Assembly: GCA_019635755.1 (NCBI GenBank)
Contig: JAHBYW010000003.1
Coordinates: forward strand, 124,001 to 188,000
Direction of reading: 5' to 3'
DNA from: Rhizobiaceae bacterium
GTDB lineage: Bacteria; Pseudomonadota; Alphaproteobacteria; Rhizobiales; Rhizobiaceae
Length of the DNA stretch: 64,000 bases
The notes under the pieces are model-generated. The model was not told where the DNA came from and did not search any database. It saw only the letters and a program-made list of their open reading frames with translations. A program made the translations under genes and the position numbers. Below are positions 1-8,025 of the stretch, in pieces (positions within the stretch are counted from its first letter, which is position 1; each line of letters begins with the position of its first letter).

Positions 1-582
1 GTCGAGATTGGCAATGACATAGTCGCGTTCGGCATCGACGTCGGGCGCGATGTGGTGGGTAACCTCGCCGGTGTAGGCGCTGATGCCGACGGAGCGGTCG
101 AAGCTCGCGGTGCCGAGCCAGAGCGGGCGACCGTCATGCGTCTCCGTCGTCTGCCATAGGCGGACATGGTGGCGCCGGTCCGCACTCGCGCCCTCCTGCT
201 TCTCGAAGGCGAGATCCTGCTTGCGGCCCTCATAGATGAGCGTCGAGATGGGCGCATCCTTATAGGGGCGATCCAGCGCCACCGACAGGCCGATCTCGAT
301 CCCCGATGCCAGCGTCACCGGGTCGGCCGGATTCCAGGCCGCCTCGGCGAAGGCACGCAGGACCTCCTCCCGGGTCCCCACCAGCCCGACATTGACCGGG
401 TCGCCCGGAATGCCGGCCGTGGTCGTGGTCAGCATCGTCCGACCGGACGTGTCGACGCGTTCCTCGATCCGCGACCAGATTGCGGGCAGCACGACATAGG
501 CGACGGCGAGATAGGCGATGGCAATGACCGCCAGCGCGGTCGCAAGCCGCCGGCGGGCCGAATGACGTTTGCGGGTTTCCAC
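1..582 (-). CDS. LssY C-terminal domain-like protein (partial, C-terminus off window)
   Basis: The minus-strand frame stays open to the left edge. It reads an arginine-rich N-terminus, one hydrophobic segment (about residues 15-36, ending AYVVLPAIW), then a soluble domain with GDPVNVGLVG, RKQDLAFEKQ and RRHHVRLW, which I recognise as the LssY C-terminal domain. Role unknown; members are membrane-anchored proteins of the envelope. I placed the start at a GTG (580-582) just before the RKRHSARRR stretch, giving a short positive tail before the membrane segment. The frame continues upstream to an ATG at 735-733 and neither start has a clear ribosome binding site. The coding frame is not the longest minus-strand frame here. 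Confidence 0.6.
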   Translation of the reverse strand, partial: METRKRHSARRRLATALAVIAIAYLAVAYVVLPAIWSRIEERVDTSGRTMLTTTTAGIPGDPVNVGLVGTREEVLRAFAEAAWNPADPVTLASGIEIGLSVALDRPYKDAPISTLIYEGRKQDLAFEKQEGASADRRHHVRLWQTTETHDGRPLWLGTASFDRSVGISAYTGEVTHHIAPDVDAERDYVIANLD

Positions 583-921
583 CGTGGTTGCATAGAGCGG
601 CCGCGCCCATCCGCCAATCCGGCGTTGCGCAACGCGATGGTCGCCGCACTCGGTCCAGGAGCAATTCACACGGCAAATATCAACCTTTCGGCGGATGCGT
701 CGCGATACCGGCCCGCAGTAAAGTTGCGCCGCCATCTCCCGGACCTTGTGCGGTCGCGGCGGTGGATGCGGGGGAACATATCCCGCTGCAAGGCGGGAGG
801 CCCGGCGAGCCGGACAGCCCATCCTGTCGCATCGTGAAAACTCAGCAGCCGTGCCCCATGGGCGCACCCATTCCGCCGGCATGGCTCCCGCAGCGATCCG
901 GCCTGACACAGGAGAACGACA
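583..921. other. Upstream region between divergent LssY_C and RTX genes
   Basis: About 340 bases without a confident gene. The LssY_C frame remains open here as far as an ATG at 735, so part of it may be coding if that protein starts early. The plus-strand RTX gene has a good ribosome binding site (AGGAG at 909-915, just before its ATG at 922). I see no convincing promoter pair. Confidence 0.4.
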
Positions 922-2031
922 ATGGCAATGCTGTTTCCGCAGTCGATCACGTCCGCCGGCATAACTGTCAATCTCGGTACCGTGGACAGTGTCTTCGTCG
1001 CCAGGGATGTCTTCATCGCCTCGACTGCCAACCGAGCCATCAGCGGCACCGGCAGCAACCACAAGGTCTGGATCGACGGGGTGGTGGCGAGCAAGGACTA
1101 CCTGACGGTGAATCTCGGCGATCTGGGCAGCGTAGACAACGCCAACCTGGTCGAGATCGGCAGCAGCGGCCAGGTGCGCCAGTTCGGAAACACGGCGGGG
1201 GTCTCGTTCTACAGCTTCAATTCCACGCTGAAGAATGCGGGGCTGATCTCAGCGCCCGGGGGCTATGGGGTATGGGTGTTAGGCGAGAACCCCGCCACGA
1301 CTTCGACGATCATCAATTCCGGGACGATCACGTCCAGCAACTACTCTGTCGACGTCTACAGCACGGAAACCGTGGTGCTCAACAACAGCGGCACCATTGT
1401 CAGTTCCACCCGGTCGTATTCGTCGAGTAATACAAGCGTCGACAAGATAACCAACACGGGCCTGATGGTCGGCGACATATATTTGGGCGTCGGCAAAGAC
1501 AGCTACAACGGCGCTGGCGGCAGGGTCACGGGTTGGGTGTACGGCCAGGCTGGCGAGGACACCATCACTGGTGGCAGCGAGAACAACTGGTTCAATGGCG
1601 GAAGCGAAAACGACACGCTGCGCGGCAATGGCGGCCACGACACGCTGTTGGGCGAGGCCGGCAGCGACACGCTCTCCGGCGGTCTTGGCCGCGACATGCT
1701 CTGGGGCGGGCTGGGCGGCGACCACTTCATTTTCGATGCGCCGGTCCTCGCCGCCAGCCGCGACACGATCTACGATTTCAGCCGCGCGCAGGGCGACAAG
1801 ATCCATCTCGACAATGCCTTCCTGAAGAAGGTCGGCGCCAATGGTTCGCTAAAGGCGGCGGCGTTCACCCTTGGCAAGAAGGCGGCGGACGCAGCGGATC
1901 GCATCATCTATGACAAGGCGACCGGCAAGCTGTTCTACGATTCGGACGGCAGCGGCGCGGCGGCGCAGATCCACTTTGCCACGCTCGCCAACAAGGTCGC
2001 GCTGAGCCAAGTCGACTTCAAGGTCATCTGA
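922..2031 (+). CDS. RTX/hemolysin-type calcium-binding repeat protein
   Basis: A 369-residue protein. The N-terminal two thirds (about residues 1-205) are rich in Asn/Ser/Thr/Val and have repeated INSGTI/LNNSGTI/ITNTGL units, typical of autotransporter-like beta-helix sequence. Residues about 209-271 carry RTX nonapeptide repeats (GGSENDTL, GNGGHDTL, GEAGSDTL, GGLGRDML) that bind calcium. The C-terminal part (DTIYDFSRAQGDKIHLD) matches the end region of rhizobial calcium-binding proteins exported by type I secretion. No N-terminal signal peptide, as expected for that route, and no type I exporter genes nearby. A strong AGGAG precedes the ATG. Target and role unknown. Confidence 0.85.
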   Translation: MAMLFPQSITSAGITVNLGTVDSVFVARDVFIASTANRAISGTGSNHKVWIDGVVASKDYLTVNLGDLGSVDNANLVEIGSSGQVRQFGNTAGVSFYSFNSTLKNAGLISAPGGYGVWVLGENPATTSTIINSGTITSSNYSVDVYSTETVVLNNSGTIVSSTRSYSSSNTSVDKITNTGLMVGDIYLGVGKDSYNGAGGRVTGWVYGQAGEDTITGGSENNWFNGGSENDTLRGNGGHDTLLGEAGSDTLSGGLGRDMLWGGLGGDHFIFDAPVLAASRDTIYDFSRAQGDKIHLDNAFLKKVGANGSLKAAAFTLGKKAADAADRIIYDKATGKLFYDSDGSGAAAQIHFATLANKVALSQVDFKVI

Positions 2032-2125
2032 TCGAGTCGACGGAGCGCTTAATGCGCCGGCGCCCTGGCCGCAGGCCACGGCGGGACCGTGCCTGCCATG
2101 CGCATGAAGCGCGGCACGGCCCCCG

Positions 2126-3145
2126 TCAGTGGCAGGCGGTATTGCGCCGCGGCTTTATGTCGAAGTGGAAGTGATCGCGATGGTCGTGGTTGTAGCCGGG
2201 GCCGAGCACGGTCGAGAAATATTCGCAGGCATCGGAGCGGACGTTGTTCAGCAGGCCCTTCTGGCGGAAGGCGAACAGCCCCTTCTTCTCGATCTCGATG
2301 TCCCGGCCGCTGTTCAACTCAATGCGGGCGATGTCGAGCGCATTGCCCTTGGCGTGCTCCGACATGGTGCGCGAGCGCGCGATCTTGCGGCAGGAATAGC
2401 TGGATGCCTGGTGGATGGCCTTCACGCCGGTGAGATAGCGGGTGCGCGCCGCCGGCACGAGTTCCTTCTTCGTCCAGCGCGCCACGGTGAGCGCCATCTC
2501 GCAGCGCAAGGTCGCGGCGGGCTGCATCCTGACGCTGCCGATCGCCTTCAGCTTGACGGGATGGTCGATCCGGCACACGCCGCCGTCGTCGATGGGGGCG
2601 ATGTCCTCGTAGGAGACGCCCAGGCGCTTGAGCTCGCGACGGCAGTCGACCTCGTCGGACGACATGCGGCCAGGCCCGGCAGCGGGAGGCTCCGAATATC
2701 CGCCCGAGGGCGTGCCCATCGGATCGGCCGGCGCCACGTAGCCGACCTGCTGCACCGTTCCCGCCGGCGCCGGCTCGAACATCTCGCCGAGCGACGCGGC
2801 AGACTGGTTGGGGTCGCTGACGACGGGCGCGGACTGGAACGCTTCCTGCGGTTCGGGCGTGAATGTGGCAGCGTCGCCCGCCAGCGGCGAGCCGTAGGCG
2901 CCGTCCGGCGCGGGTTCGGAGAGCAGCGGCGCCTCCCGAGCGACGACGGGGGCCGGTTCGGGCTCCACCGCGACCGGGCGCATGGAAACGGCCGCGGTGC
3001 GGACGCCCAGGTCCACGTCGGGCCGGACTTCGAGGACGTTATCGGTCGAGCACGCGGAGGCAATCAGCGCCACCGACGCCAGGACGGCCGCGACACCCAG
3101 CCCGCCGCGCGCCGAAACGCGGCCTGAACGGATACGCACCAACAT
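2126..3145 (-). CDS. Extensin-like C-terminal domain lipoprotein
   Basis: A 339-residue exported protein. An N-terminal basic and hydrophobic signal ends LIASAC, so Cys32 is a likely lipidation site. A Pro/Glu/Ala-rich linker (about 35-160) leads to the extensin_C domain (about 165-335). The domain shows SEHAKGNALDIA and DHRDHFHFD, the His/Asp metal-binding pattern shared with M15-type peptidases, and conserved cysteines (VDCRRELK, SYSCRKIA, SDACEYF). These proteins probably cleave or remodel envelope peptidoglycan; activity is inferred from fold similarity. A paralogue lies directly downstream on the same strand (3261-4616). Confidence 0.85.
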   Translation of the reverse strand: MLVRIRSGRVSARGGLGVAAVLASVALIASACSTDNVLEVRPDVDLGVRTAAVSMRPVAVEPEPAPVVAREAPLLSEPAPDGAYGSPLAGDAATFTPEPQEAFQSAPVVSDPNQSAASLGEMFEPAPAGTVQQVGYVAPADPMGTPSGGYSEPPAAGPGRMSSDEVDCRRELKRLGVSYEDIAPIDDGGVCRIDHPVKLKAIGSVRMQPAATLRCEMALTVARWTKKELVPAARTRYLTGVKAIHQASSYSCRKIARSRTMSEHAKGNALDIARIELNSGRDIEIEKKGLFAFRQKGLLNNVRSDACEYFSTVLGPGYNHDHRDHFHFDIKPRRNTACH

Positions 3146-3260
3146 GAAGTCCGTTACTCCAACCGGAGCCGAACCCTAGCGGGCAACGATTAAGGAAGTT
3201 TCAGCGCGCCCGTTCACCTTCATGGCGGGAATGAGGCGCGCGCGGCCGCGCGACCGCGCC

Positions 3261-4616
3261 TCAGGGGCAGTAGGCGCCACCGCGCTTGCGCGGCTGGAGA
3301 TCGAAGTGGAAATGCGTGTCGTGATCGGCGTTGCCGGGACCGAGCACGGTCTTGAACGGTCCGCAGGCGGCGGTGCGCACCGCGGCGAGGAAGTCCGCCT
3401 CAACCGTGATGTCGGTATCGCGCACCTCGATGCGGCGATCGTCCTTGAGGCGGAAAGCGGTGATGTCGAGCGCATTGCCGAAGGCGTGCTCGGACAGTTT
3501 CTGCAGCCCGTGACGGGGCCGGCACATATAGGCCGACGCATGCTCGATGGCAGCGAGGTCGGAGCCGAACGCCGAACGGGCGCTCGCAGCGAGCGTCTCC
3601 TGCGCGAAGGAGGCTGTCGCGGCGGCCATCGCGCAGTTCATCGTGGTGGCGGGCTTCAGCGCGATGCCGGCGCCCAGCGACTTCACGCTGATCGGGTTGG
3701 TGACCGCGCAGCCGTCGGGATCGCCGATGAAACCGAGCTCGGCATAGTCGACGCCGAGTTCGTTCAGCCGCGCCCGGCACGCCAGTTCCTCGGCCGGCGA
3801 GGTGGCGCGCGTCCCGGTGGCGGGGTCGATATAGGCCGGATCGCGCTTCTCGGGCAGCATGCCGCCCGACACATCGGGCCGCCACTGCGGGATCGGGATG
3901 CTGGCGAGGATCACCTCCTCCGGGTTCGGCTCGGCCGCCGTCTCCCCGTCATCGCTCTCGGGCTGCTCCAGCAGCGCGGGCGGCACCGGCTTCAGCGCCG
4001 ATGCGGCCGGCTTCACCGTCGACACGTCCGGCACGGGCAGCAGAGCAAGGACCGGCGCCTCTTCCTGAACCTCGACCGGCGTTTCGGCCGCCAGCGGGAA
4101 TGCAGGCTCGGCGGTGGCGGGTGGAGACGCGGCCGTCGACGGCGGGGCCGCTTCCGCGAGCGTTTCGGCGCGCTCCAGCTCCGGCAGCGGCACGACCGGC
4201 GCGAACGCCAGGATCGGCAGCCCGTCCGCGTCGCCGTTCGCGGCAGCGGAACCCGTCGCTGCCGCGGCTTCGCCTGCAGCGGCAGGCAGCGGAACGACGG
4301 GGGCAAAGGCCAGGATCGGCAGCGTCTCCTCGCCTGCCGTCAAGACCGCGGGTACGGCTTCGACCGTGCGCTCGGGGGATGCCGTGGGAAGCGGCGCGGT
4401 ATCGGGCAGCGCCGTGGCACGGCCGGGCTTGCGCGCCACCGCCTTGGCGGGGCGGGACTTCTTCACTTTTTTCGGCTTGGCGAAGATTTTTCCGACCATG
4501 CCGGAAATGACCCGATCGAGCCTCAGCTCCGCGGCGGGCGCCGGGGCCAGGACTGTCGAAGTGAGAAGGGTCGCGACTGCCAGAACGCAGCCGGTACGAA
4601 TTGCACTCCACGCCAT
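3261..4616 (-). CDS. Extensin family protein with long Pro/Ala linker
   Basis: A 451-residue paralogue of the neighbouring extensin-like lipoprotein. A Sec signal peptide ends near LAPAPAA (about residue 28) and is followed by a lysine-rich segment (KPKKVKKSRPAK). A long low-complexity Ala/Pro/Glu/Val linker (about 50-255) contains the 13-residue unit LPILAFAPVVPLP twice. The extensin_C domain occupies about 270-450, with LSEHAFGNALDITA and HDTHFHFDLQPRK holding the metal-binding His/Asp residues. It lacks a lipobox and is probably periplasmic. The linker may let the catalytic domain reach across the peptidoglycan layer (inference). High GC in the linker makes a very long open frame on the opposite strand; I treat that as a shadow. 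Confidence 0.85.
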   Translation of the reverse strand: MAWSAIRTGCVLAVATLLTSTVLAPAPAAELRLDRVISGMVGKIFAKPKKVKKSRPAKAVARKPGRATALPDTAPLPTASPERTVEAVPAVLTAGEETLPILAFAPVVPLPAAAGEAAAATGSAAANGDADGLPILAFAPVVPLPELERAETLAEAAPPSTAASPPATAEPAFPLAAETPVEVQEEAPVLALLPVPDVSTVKPAASALKPVPPALLEQPESDDGETAAEPNPEEVILASIPIPQWRPDVSGGMLPEKRDPAYIDPATGTRATSPAEELACRARLNELGVDYAELGFIGDPDGCAVTNPISVKSLGAGIALKPATTMNCAMAAATASFAQETLAASARSAFGSDLAAIEHASAYMCRPRHGLQKLSEHAFGNALDITAFRLKDDRRIEVRDTDITVEADFLAAVRTAACGPFKTVLGPGNADHDTHFHFDLQPRKRGGAYCP

Positions 4617-4682
4617 GCCGACAACATGCCGTATGGATCAGGCAGTGGAAGGGCGGGGCCGATCAACTTCCGTAACGATCGA

Positions 4683-5108
4683 TTACGCGCCGAGAGCTTC
4701 CAGCCCTTCCTCCAGCCAGTCGCCCAGAAGCGGGTTGCCCACGAGATAATCCGCTACCCTGCGGTTGACGCGCGGGCGTGCCTCGGCAATCGCCTCCGCC
4801 CATTCGCCCGCATCGAAGTCGCCGCGCCCGACAAACATCAGCGCCACCAGTTCGGCGGCCTCGTCGACGTTCAGATCCTGGATCAGTTCGCGGAGTTCCT
4901 CGCCGCGGAGATCGGCCTCCGCCTCCTCGGCCAGGCCGTCATGGTGGTGGTTGTCCCTGGACTGCTCGTCCAGCTCGACCTCGTGCTCGGCGCCGTCGGC
5001 GTAGTCTTCATTGACGGCGGCGCTGATGGCGCGGGCCTTCTCGGCGATCATGCGAACCGTGTCCGGCCCGATGGTCAGATCCCATGTCCGTTCGCCTGGT
5101 CTGTTCAC
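4683..5108 (-). CDS. DUF3775 domain-containing protein
   Basis: A 141-residue acidic cytoplasmic protein. I recognise it as DUF3775 from the order of WDLTIGPDTVRMIAEKARAI, an acidic middle, then LRGEELRELIQDLNVDEAAELVALMFVGRGDF and a C-terminal LVGNPLLGDWLEEGLEALG. No catalytic motif or membrane segment is visible. A good ribosome binding site (AAGGAGAG) precedes the ATG at 5108. It diverges from the small membrane protein gene at 5229 with 120 bases between. Function unknown. Confidence 0.8.
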   Translation of the reverse strand: MNRPGERTWDLTIGPDTVRMIAEKARAISAAVNEDYADGAEHEVELDEQSRDNHHHDGLAEEAEADLRGEELRELIQDLNVDEAAELVALMFVGRGDFDAGEWAEAIAEARPRVNRRVADYLVGNPLLGDWLEEGLEALGA

Positions 5109-5228
5109 ATCTCTCTCCTTGCCGGGGCCCGAGGAAGGACGTCGCGTCTCATGAATTGCACGGCGCAGTGCCCCGTTGACAAGCCACCGGCCGCGGATGA
5201 AATGCGCCGTCCTCCCTCCGGAACGCCC

Positions 5229-5579
5229 ATGTCAACGCTGCTTTCCCCGAAGGTTCTGCCGATCGTTCTGCTCGTCGCCTCGAACGTGTTCATGACCTTT
5301 GCCTGGTACGGGCACCTGAAGTTCAAGACGTCGCCGCTGTGGATGGCGGTGATGGCGAGCTGGTGCATCGCCTTCGTGGAGTACTGGTTGGCCGTGCCGG
5401 CCAACCGGATCGGCAGCCAAGTCTATTCCACGGCCGAGCTGAAGACGATGCAGGAGGTGATCACGCTGGTGGTCTTCGCGGTCTTCTCGGTGCTCTACCT
5501 GAAGGAGGCGATCACCTGGAACCATCTGATCGGCTTCACTCTGATCGCCGCCGGCGCATCGTTCATCTTCCGCGCCTGA
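5229..5579 (+). CDS. DUF486 family small membrane protein
   Basis: A 116-residue protein with four hydrophobic segments (about 8-26, 36-54, 74-90 and 97-115), the size and pattern of DUF486, a family distantly like small multidrug transporters of the DMT superfamily. Telling stretches are FMTFAWYGHLKF, AFVEYWLAVPANRIGS and LKTMQEVITLVVFAVFSV. Location is the inner membrane; substrate unknown. The frame is open far upstream, but the ATG at 5229 gives the family length and the usual MSTLLSPKVLPI start. Confidence 0.85.
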   Translation: MSTLLSPKVLPIVLLVASNVFMTFAWYGHLKFKTSPLWMAVMASWCIAFVEYWLAVPANRIGSQVYSTAELKTMQEVITLVVFAVFSVLYLKEAITWNHLIGFTLIAAGASFIFRA

Positions 5580-5677
5580 TCCCACGCCCACGGCATCCCG
5601 TCCGGGCGGCCGATCGCCGGGAAGAAATCGCGACCGCCCAGCGTTATGGTTCCGAGGCACCCGACCCGGAGGACGAC

Positions 5678-6199
5678 ATGCGACAGACCCTTGCAGCAGC
5701 TTTCGCCACGCTTTTGCTGGCCGCACCTATCGCGCCCCTCCATGCCGCCGGCGGCGGCGGCAACGATTCCACGCCTGAATGCGCGGACGGCAAGGTCTGG
5801 GACAAGGAAGCCCAGAAGTGCGTGGTGAAGTCGAGCGCCATCGACGACGACAGCATCTACGAGTACGGCCGCATGCTCGCCCTGAACGGCCGGTACGGCG
5901 AGGCGATCGAGGTGCTTTCGCTGGCGTCGGACAAGAGCGACCCGCGCATCCTCAACTATCTCGGCTTCTCGCACCGCAAGCAGGGCCGCGTCGAGGTCGG
6001 GCTGGGCTATTATGAGGAAGCCCTGCGCGCCAACCCGGACTACACGCTGGCGCGGGAATACATGGGCGAAGCCTATATCCAGCTCGGCGACGTGGCCGCG
6101 GCCCGCAACCAGCTCGACGAGATCGGCAAGCGCTGCGGGACCGGCTGCGACGAATATGCCGAACTGGCCCGGCAGATCGACGCCTACCTCAAAGGCTGA
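5678..6199 (+). CDS. Exported tetratricopeptide repeat protein
   Basis: A 173-residue protein with a Sec signal peptide ending near PLHAAGG (about residue 24). A short segment follows with two cysteines (PECADGKVWDKEAQKC), then TPR-like helices (about 60-170; NYLGFSHRKQGRVEVGLGYYEEAL and YMGEAYIQLGD are typical TPR halves). A further cysteine pair lies near the end (RCGTGC). It is probably a periplasmic protein-interaction factor; partner unknown. GGAGG sits just before the ATG. A strong terminator follows at 6249. Confidence 0.8.
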   Translation: MRQTLAAAFATLLLAAPIAPLHAAGGGGNDSTPECADGKVWDKEAQKCVVKSSAIDDDSIYEYGRMLALNGRYGEAIEVLSLASDKSDPRILNYLGFSHRKQGRVEVGLGYYEEALRANPDYTLAREYMGEAYIQLGDVAAARNQLDEIGKRCGTGCDEYAELARQIDAYLKG

Positions 6200-6248
6200 C
6201 AGTTTCCTCGCAAGACCTGGCTCCCCGGAACCAGGTCATGGCAAACCT

Positions 6249-6277
6249 GGGCCGCGCGTCAGCGCGGCCCTCTTTTT
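6249..6277 (+). terminator. Rho-independent terminator after the TPR gene
   Basis: A perfect nine-base-pair stem, GGGCCGCGC (6249-6257) and GCGCGGCCC (6262-6270), with a GTCA loop, followed by TCTTTTT. It lies 50 bases past the TPR stop codon. It could also serve the convergent small gene at 6327-6512, though the T-run is on the plus strand. Confidence 0.9.
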
Positions 6278-6326
6278 ATGTGGCACGGCCCGTACCCAGC
6301 GCGCCTGCTGGATGTGATGAGCGGCG

Positions 6327-6512
6327 CTACCCGCGCCGCACCGGGACGCCGAGGCGCATTGCCTGGCCTTCGGAGAACGAGACCGCGAACTCCTCGCGTT
6401 CGAAGCTCGTCAGCTGGCTGGTGCCGTTTTCGGTGACACGCACGAACCACTCGCCGATGGATTCGACGATTTCAACGCCGGGGTCGATAGGACCGGATGA
6501 CATAGTGGACAT
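6327..6512 (-). CDS. Small conserved-looking hypothetical protein (61 aa)
   Basis: A 61-residue protein beginning MSTMSSGPIDPG. The start at 6512 is supported by GGAGG eight to nine bases upstream on the minus strand; the frame is open further but that extension is arginine/cysteine-rich and looks non-coding. Its sequence (IVESIGEWFVRVTENG, FEREEFAVSFSEGQAMRLG) has ordinary coding composition, with no membrane segment or cysteine. Function not recognised. It ends convergent with the TPR gene beyond the terminator. Confidence 0.6.
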   Translation of the reverse strand: MSTMSSGPIDPGVEIVESIGEWFVRVTENGTSQLTSFEREEFAVSFSEGQAMRLGVPVRRG

Positions 6513-6850
6513 GAGCTTTGCCTCCACAGCTGGGGCGAAAGCATGATCTACTCTTTCAGCCGTCGGCGCCCTTAAAGATGGCCGACGATGCGCAGGGCTT
6601 AGCACCACACGGCTCCAATAGCCAGTCACGGCATGTAACAGAGCTCGGCCCGGTCGCTGCCGTTGACCCCGGAAAAGCGCAACCTTTCCAACGCCGTAAG
6701 CCTGAAATCGGGGCATGCCGCTACGGCAGCCCGGGGCCAAACGTTTGCGTGAAGCGAGGGAGCAGCGGCCTGCCGTACGGCAGGAGCATGGCATTCTCAC
6801 AATTCGCCCGCTTTGAGATGCGCATGCCGGCGCAGCCGCGAATATGCCGG
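6513..6850. other. Intergenic stretch upstream of the peroxiredoxin gene
   Basis: The gap between the 61-residue gene and the peroxiredoxin gene is 404 bases. Frames crossing this part are open on both strands but have poor coding character and lack ribosome binding sites. I see no RNA gene. Short inverted pieces such as CTGCCGTACGGCAG (6769-6782) are present without a T-run. The last part of the gap carries the promoter listed next. Confidence 0.4.
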
Positions 6851-6886
6851 GAGAATTCTCGCCTCCTCGCTGAAATGGGCTATGAT
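6851..6886 (+). promoter_or_regulatory. Candidate promoter and operator of the peroxiredoxin gene
   Basis: TATGAT at 6881-6886 is a good -10 element about 30 bases before the ATG. The expected -35 position has no consensus hexamer. A perfect ten-base palindrome, GAGAATTCTC (6851-6860), sits there instead, so an activator or repressor may bind at the -35. This is inferred from sequence only. Confidence 0.4.
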
Positions 6887-6916
6887 TGCCGCAACAGAGT
6901 AACAGGAGTCCGCCAG

Positions 6917-7576
6917 ATGGGCCTTCGCATCAATCAGCTCGCACCCGACTTCACCGCCGAGACCACGCAGGGCGAGATTCGCTTCCACGACTGGATCGGC
7001 GATGGCTGGGCCGTGCTGTTCTCCCACCCGAAGAACTTCACCCCCGTCTGCACGACCGAGCTCGGCACGATGGCCGGTTATGCCGACCAGTTCGCCAAGC
7101 GCAACGTCAAGATCATCGGGATCTCCGTCGACCCGGTTTCGGACCATGAGAAGTGGAAGGCCGACATCCAGAAGGCGACCGGTCACCGGGTGGACTACCC
7201 GCTCATCGGCGACAAGGACCTGAAGGTCGCCAAGCTCTACGACATGCTGCCCGAAGACGCCGGCGATTCCTCTGCCGGACGCACGCCGGCGGACAACCAG
7301 ACCGTCCGCTCGGTCTACGTCATCGGCCCCGACAAGAAGATCAAGCTGATCCTGACCTATCCGATGACGACGGGGCGCAACTTCGACGAGATCCTCCGCG
7401 CGATCGACTCGATGCAACTGACGGCCCGCCACCAGGTGGCGACTCCCGCGAACTGGAAGCAGGGCGAGGATGTGATCATCACCGCGGCGGTGTCCAACGA
7501 GGACGCGGTCAAGCGCTTCGGCGCCTTCGACACGATCCTGCCCTACCTCAGGAAGACCAAGCAGCCTTCGGCCTGA
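6917..7576 (+). CDS. 1-Cys peroxiredoxin (Prx6 type)
   Basis: A 219-residue thiol peroxidase that reduces hydrogen peroxide and alkyl hydroperoxides. The catalytic motif is FTPVCTTE with Cys45 and Thr42, and PKNFTPVC is typical of the Prx6 branch. The long C-terminal domain (MTTGRNFDEILRAIDSMQLT, then VATPANWKQGEDVIITAAVS) also identifies this branch. No resolving cysteine is seen, consistent with a 1-Cys enzyme that needs an external reductant. It is cytoplasmic, with AGGAG eight bases before the ATG. A perfect terminator follows its stop, so it is probably monocistronic. Confidence 0.93.
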   Translation: MGLRINQLAPDFTAETTQGEIRFHDWIGDGWAVLFSHPKNFTPVCTTELGTMAGYADQFAKRNVKIIGISVDPVSDHEKWKADIQKATGHRVDYPLIGDKDLKVAKLYDMLPEDAGDSSAGRTPADNQTVRSVYVIGPDKKIKLILTYPMTTGRNFDEILRAIDSMQLTARHQVATPANWKQGEDVIITAAVSNEDAVKRFGAFDTILPYLRKTKQPSA

Positions 7577-7580
7577 CACC

Positions 7581-7608
7581 AGAACCCGGCCGTCGCCGGG
7601 TTCTTTTT
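7581..7608 (+). terminator. Rho-independent terminator after the peroxiredoxin gene
   Basis: A perfect ten-base-pair stem, AGAACCCGGC (7581-7590) and GCCGGGTTCT (7595-7604), with a CGTC loop, runs directly into TTTT, five bases after the stop codon. Confidence 0.93.
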
Positions 7609-7621
7609 CGGGCAATAATTA

Positions 7622-7671
7622 AACCATTCGGTTGACAATAAATCGCAACCGCGATACTGAACCGTATGGTT
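7622..7671 (+). promoter_or_regulatory. Promoter with two operator dyads for the ArsR gene, probably leaderless
   Basis: TTGACA (7632-7637) and TACTGA (7655-7660) are spaced by 17 bases, a near-consensus sigma-70 promoter. The predicted transcription start falls at or within two bases of the ATG at 7666, and no ribosome binding site is present, so the message looks leaderless. Two copies of the dyad AACC-N4-GGTT flank the promoter: 7622-7633 overlaps the -35 and 7660-7671 covers the start codon. Their centres are 38 bases apart. This arrangement suits autorepression by the ArsR protein. Confidence 0.65.
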
Positions 7672-8025
7672 GAACAAAGCCCCGCGGAACTGGATGCCGT
7701 CTTCCACGCCCTCTCGGACGCGACGCGCCGACGCATGCTGGCGCGGCTGGCCTCGGGCGAGGCGAGCGTCGGCGAACTGGCCCGTCCGTTCGCGATGAGC
7801 TTCGCCGGCGCCTCCAAGCACGTGAAGGTGCTGGAGTCCGCCGGACTGGTACGGCGGCGTATCGACGGGCGCATCCACCACTGCCGGCTGGAGGCGGCCC
7901 CCCTCGCCGAGGCCGATGCCTGGCTGAGGCACTACGAACGCTACTGGACCCGCACCCTCGACAGGCTCGAGGCCCTGCTGAAGGCCGAGGACCGGCCGAA
8001 ACACGACAAAGGAAATGCACGATGA
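7666..8025 (+). CDS. ArsR/SmtB-family transcriptional regulator
   Basis: A 119-residue winged-helix repressor. The N-terminal half (FHALSDATRRRMLARLASGEASVGELA, then FAGASKHVKVLESAGLVRRRIDGRIHHCRL) is the ArsR helix-turn-helix and wing. The metal-binding ELCVCD box of metal sensors is absent. This type usually pairs with SRPBCC/AHSA1 proteins, as here. Its stop overlaps the ATG of the SRPBCC gene by four bases. The start codon lies inside an AACC-N4-GGTT dyad, so it probably represses its own operon; inducer unknown. Confidence 0.9.
   Translation: MVEQSPAELDAVFHALSDATRRRMLARLASGEASVGELARPFAMSFAGASKHVKVLESAGLVRRRIDGRIHHCRLEAAPLAEADAWLRHYERYWTRTLDRLEALLKAEDRPKHDKGNAR

Noticed and set aside
3222-5228. 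Long plus-strand open frame running into the DUF486 gene
   Set aside because: It crosses two well-supported minus-strand genes and has low-complexity Arg/Gly content. Only its last part, from the ATG at 5229, is a real protein.
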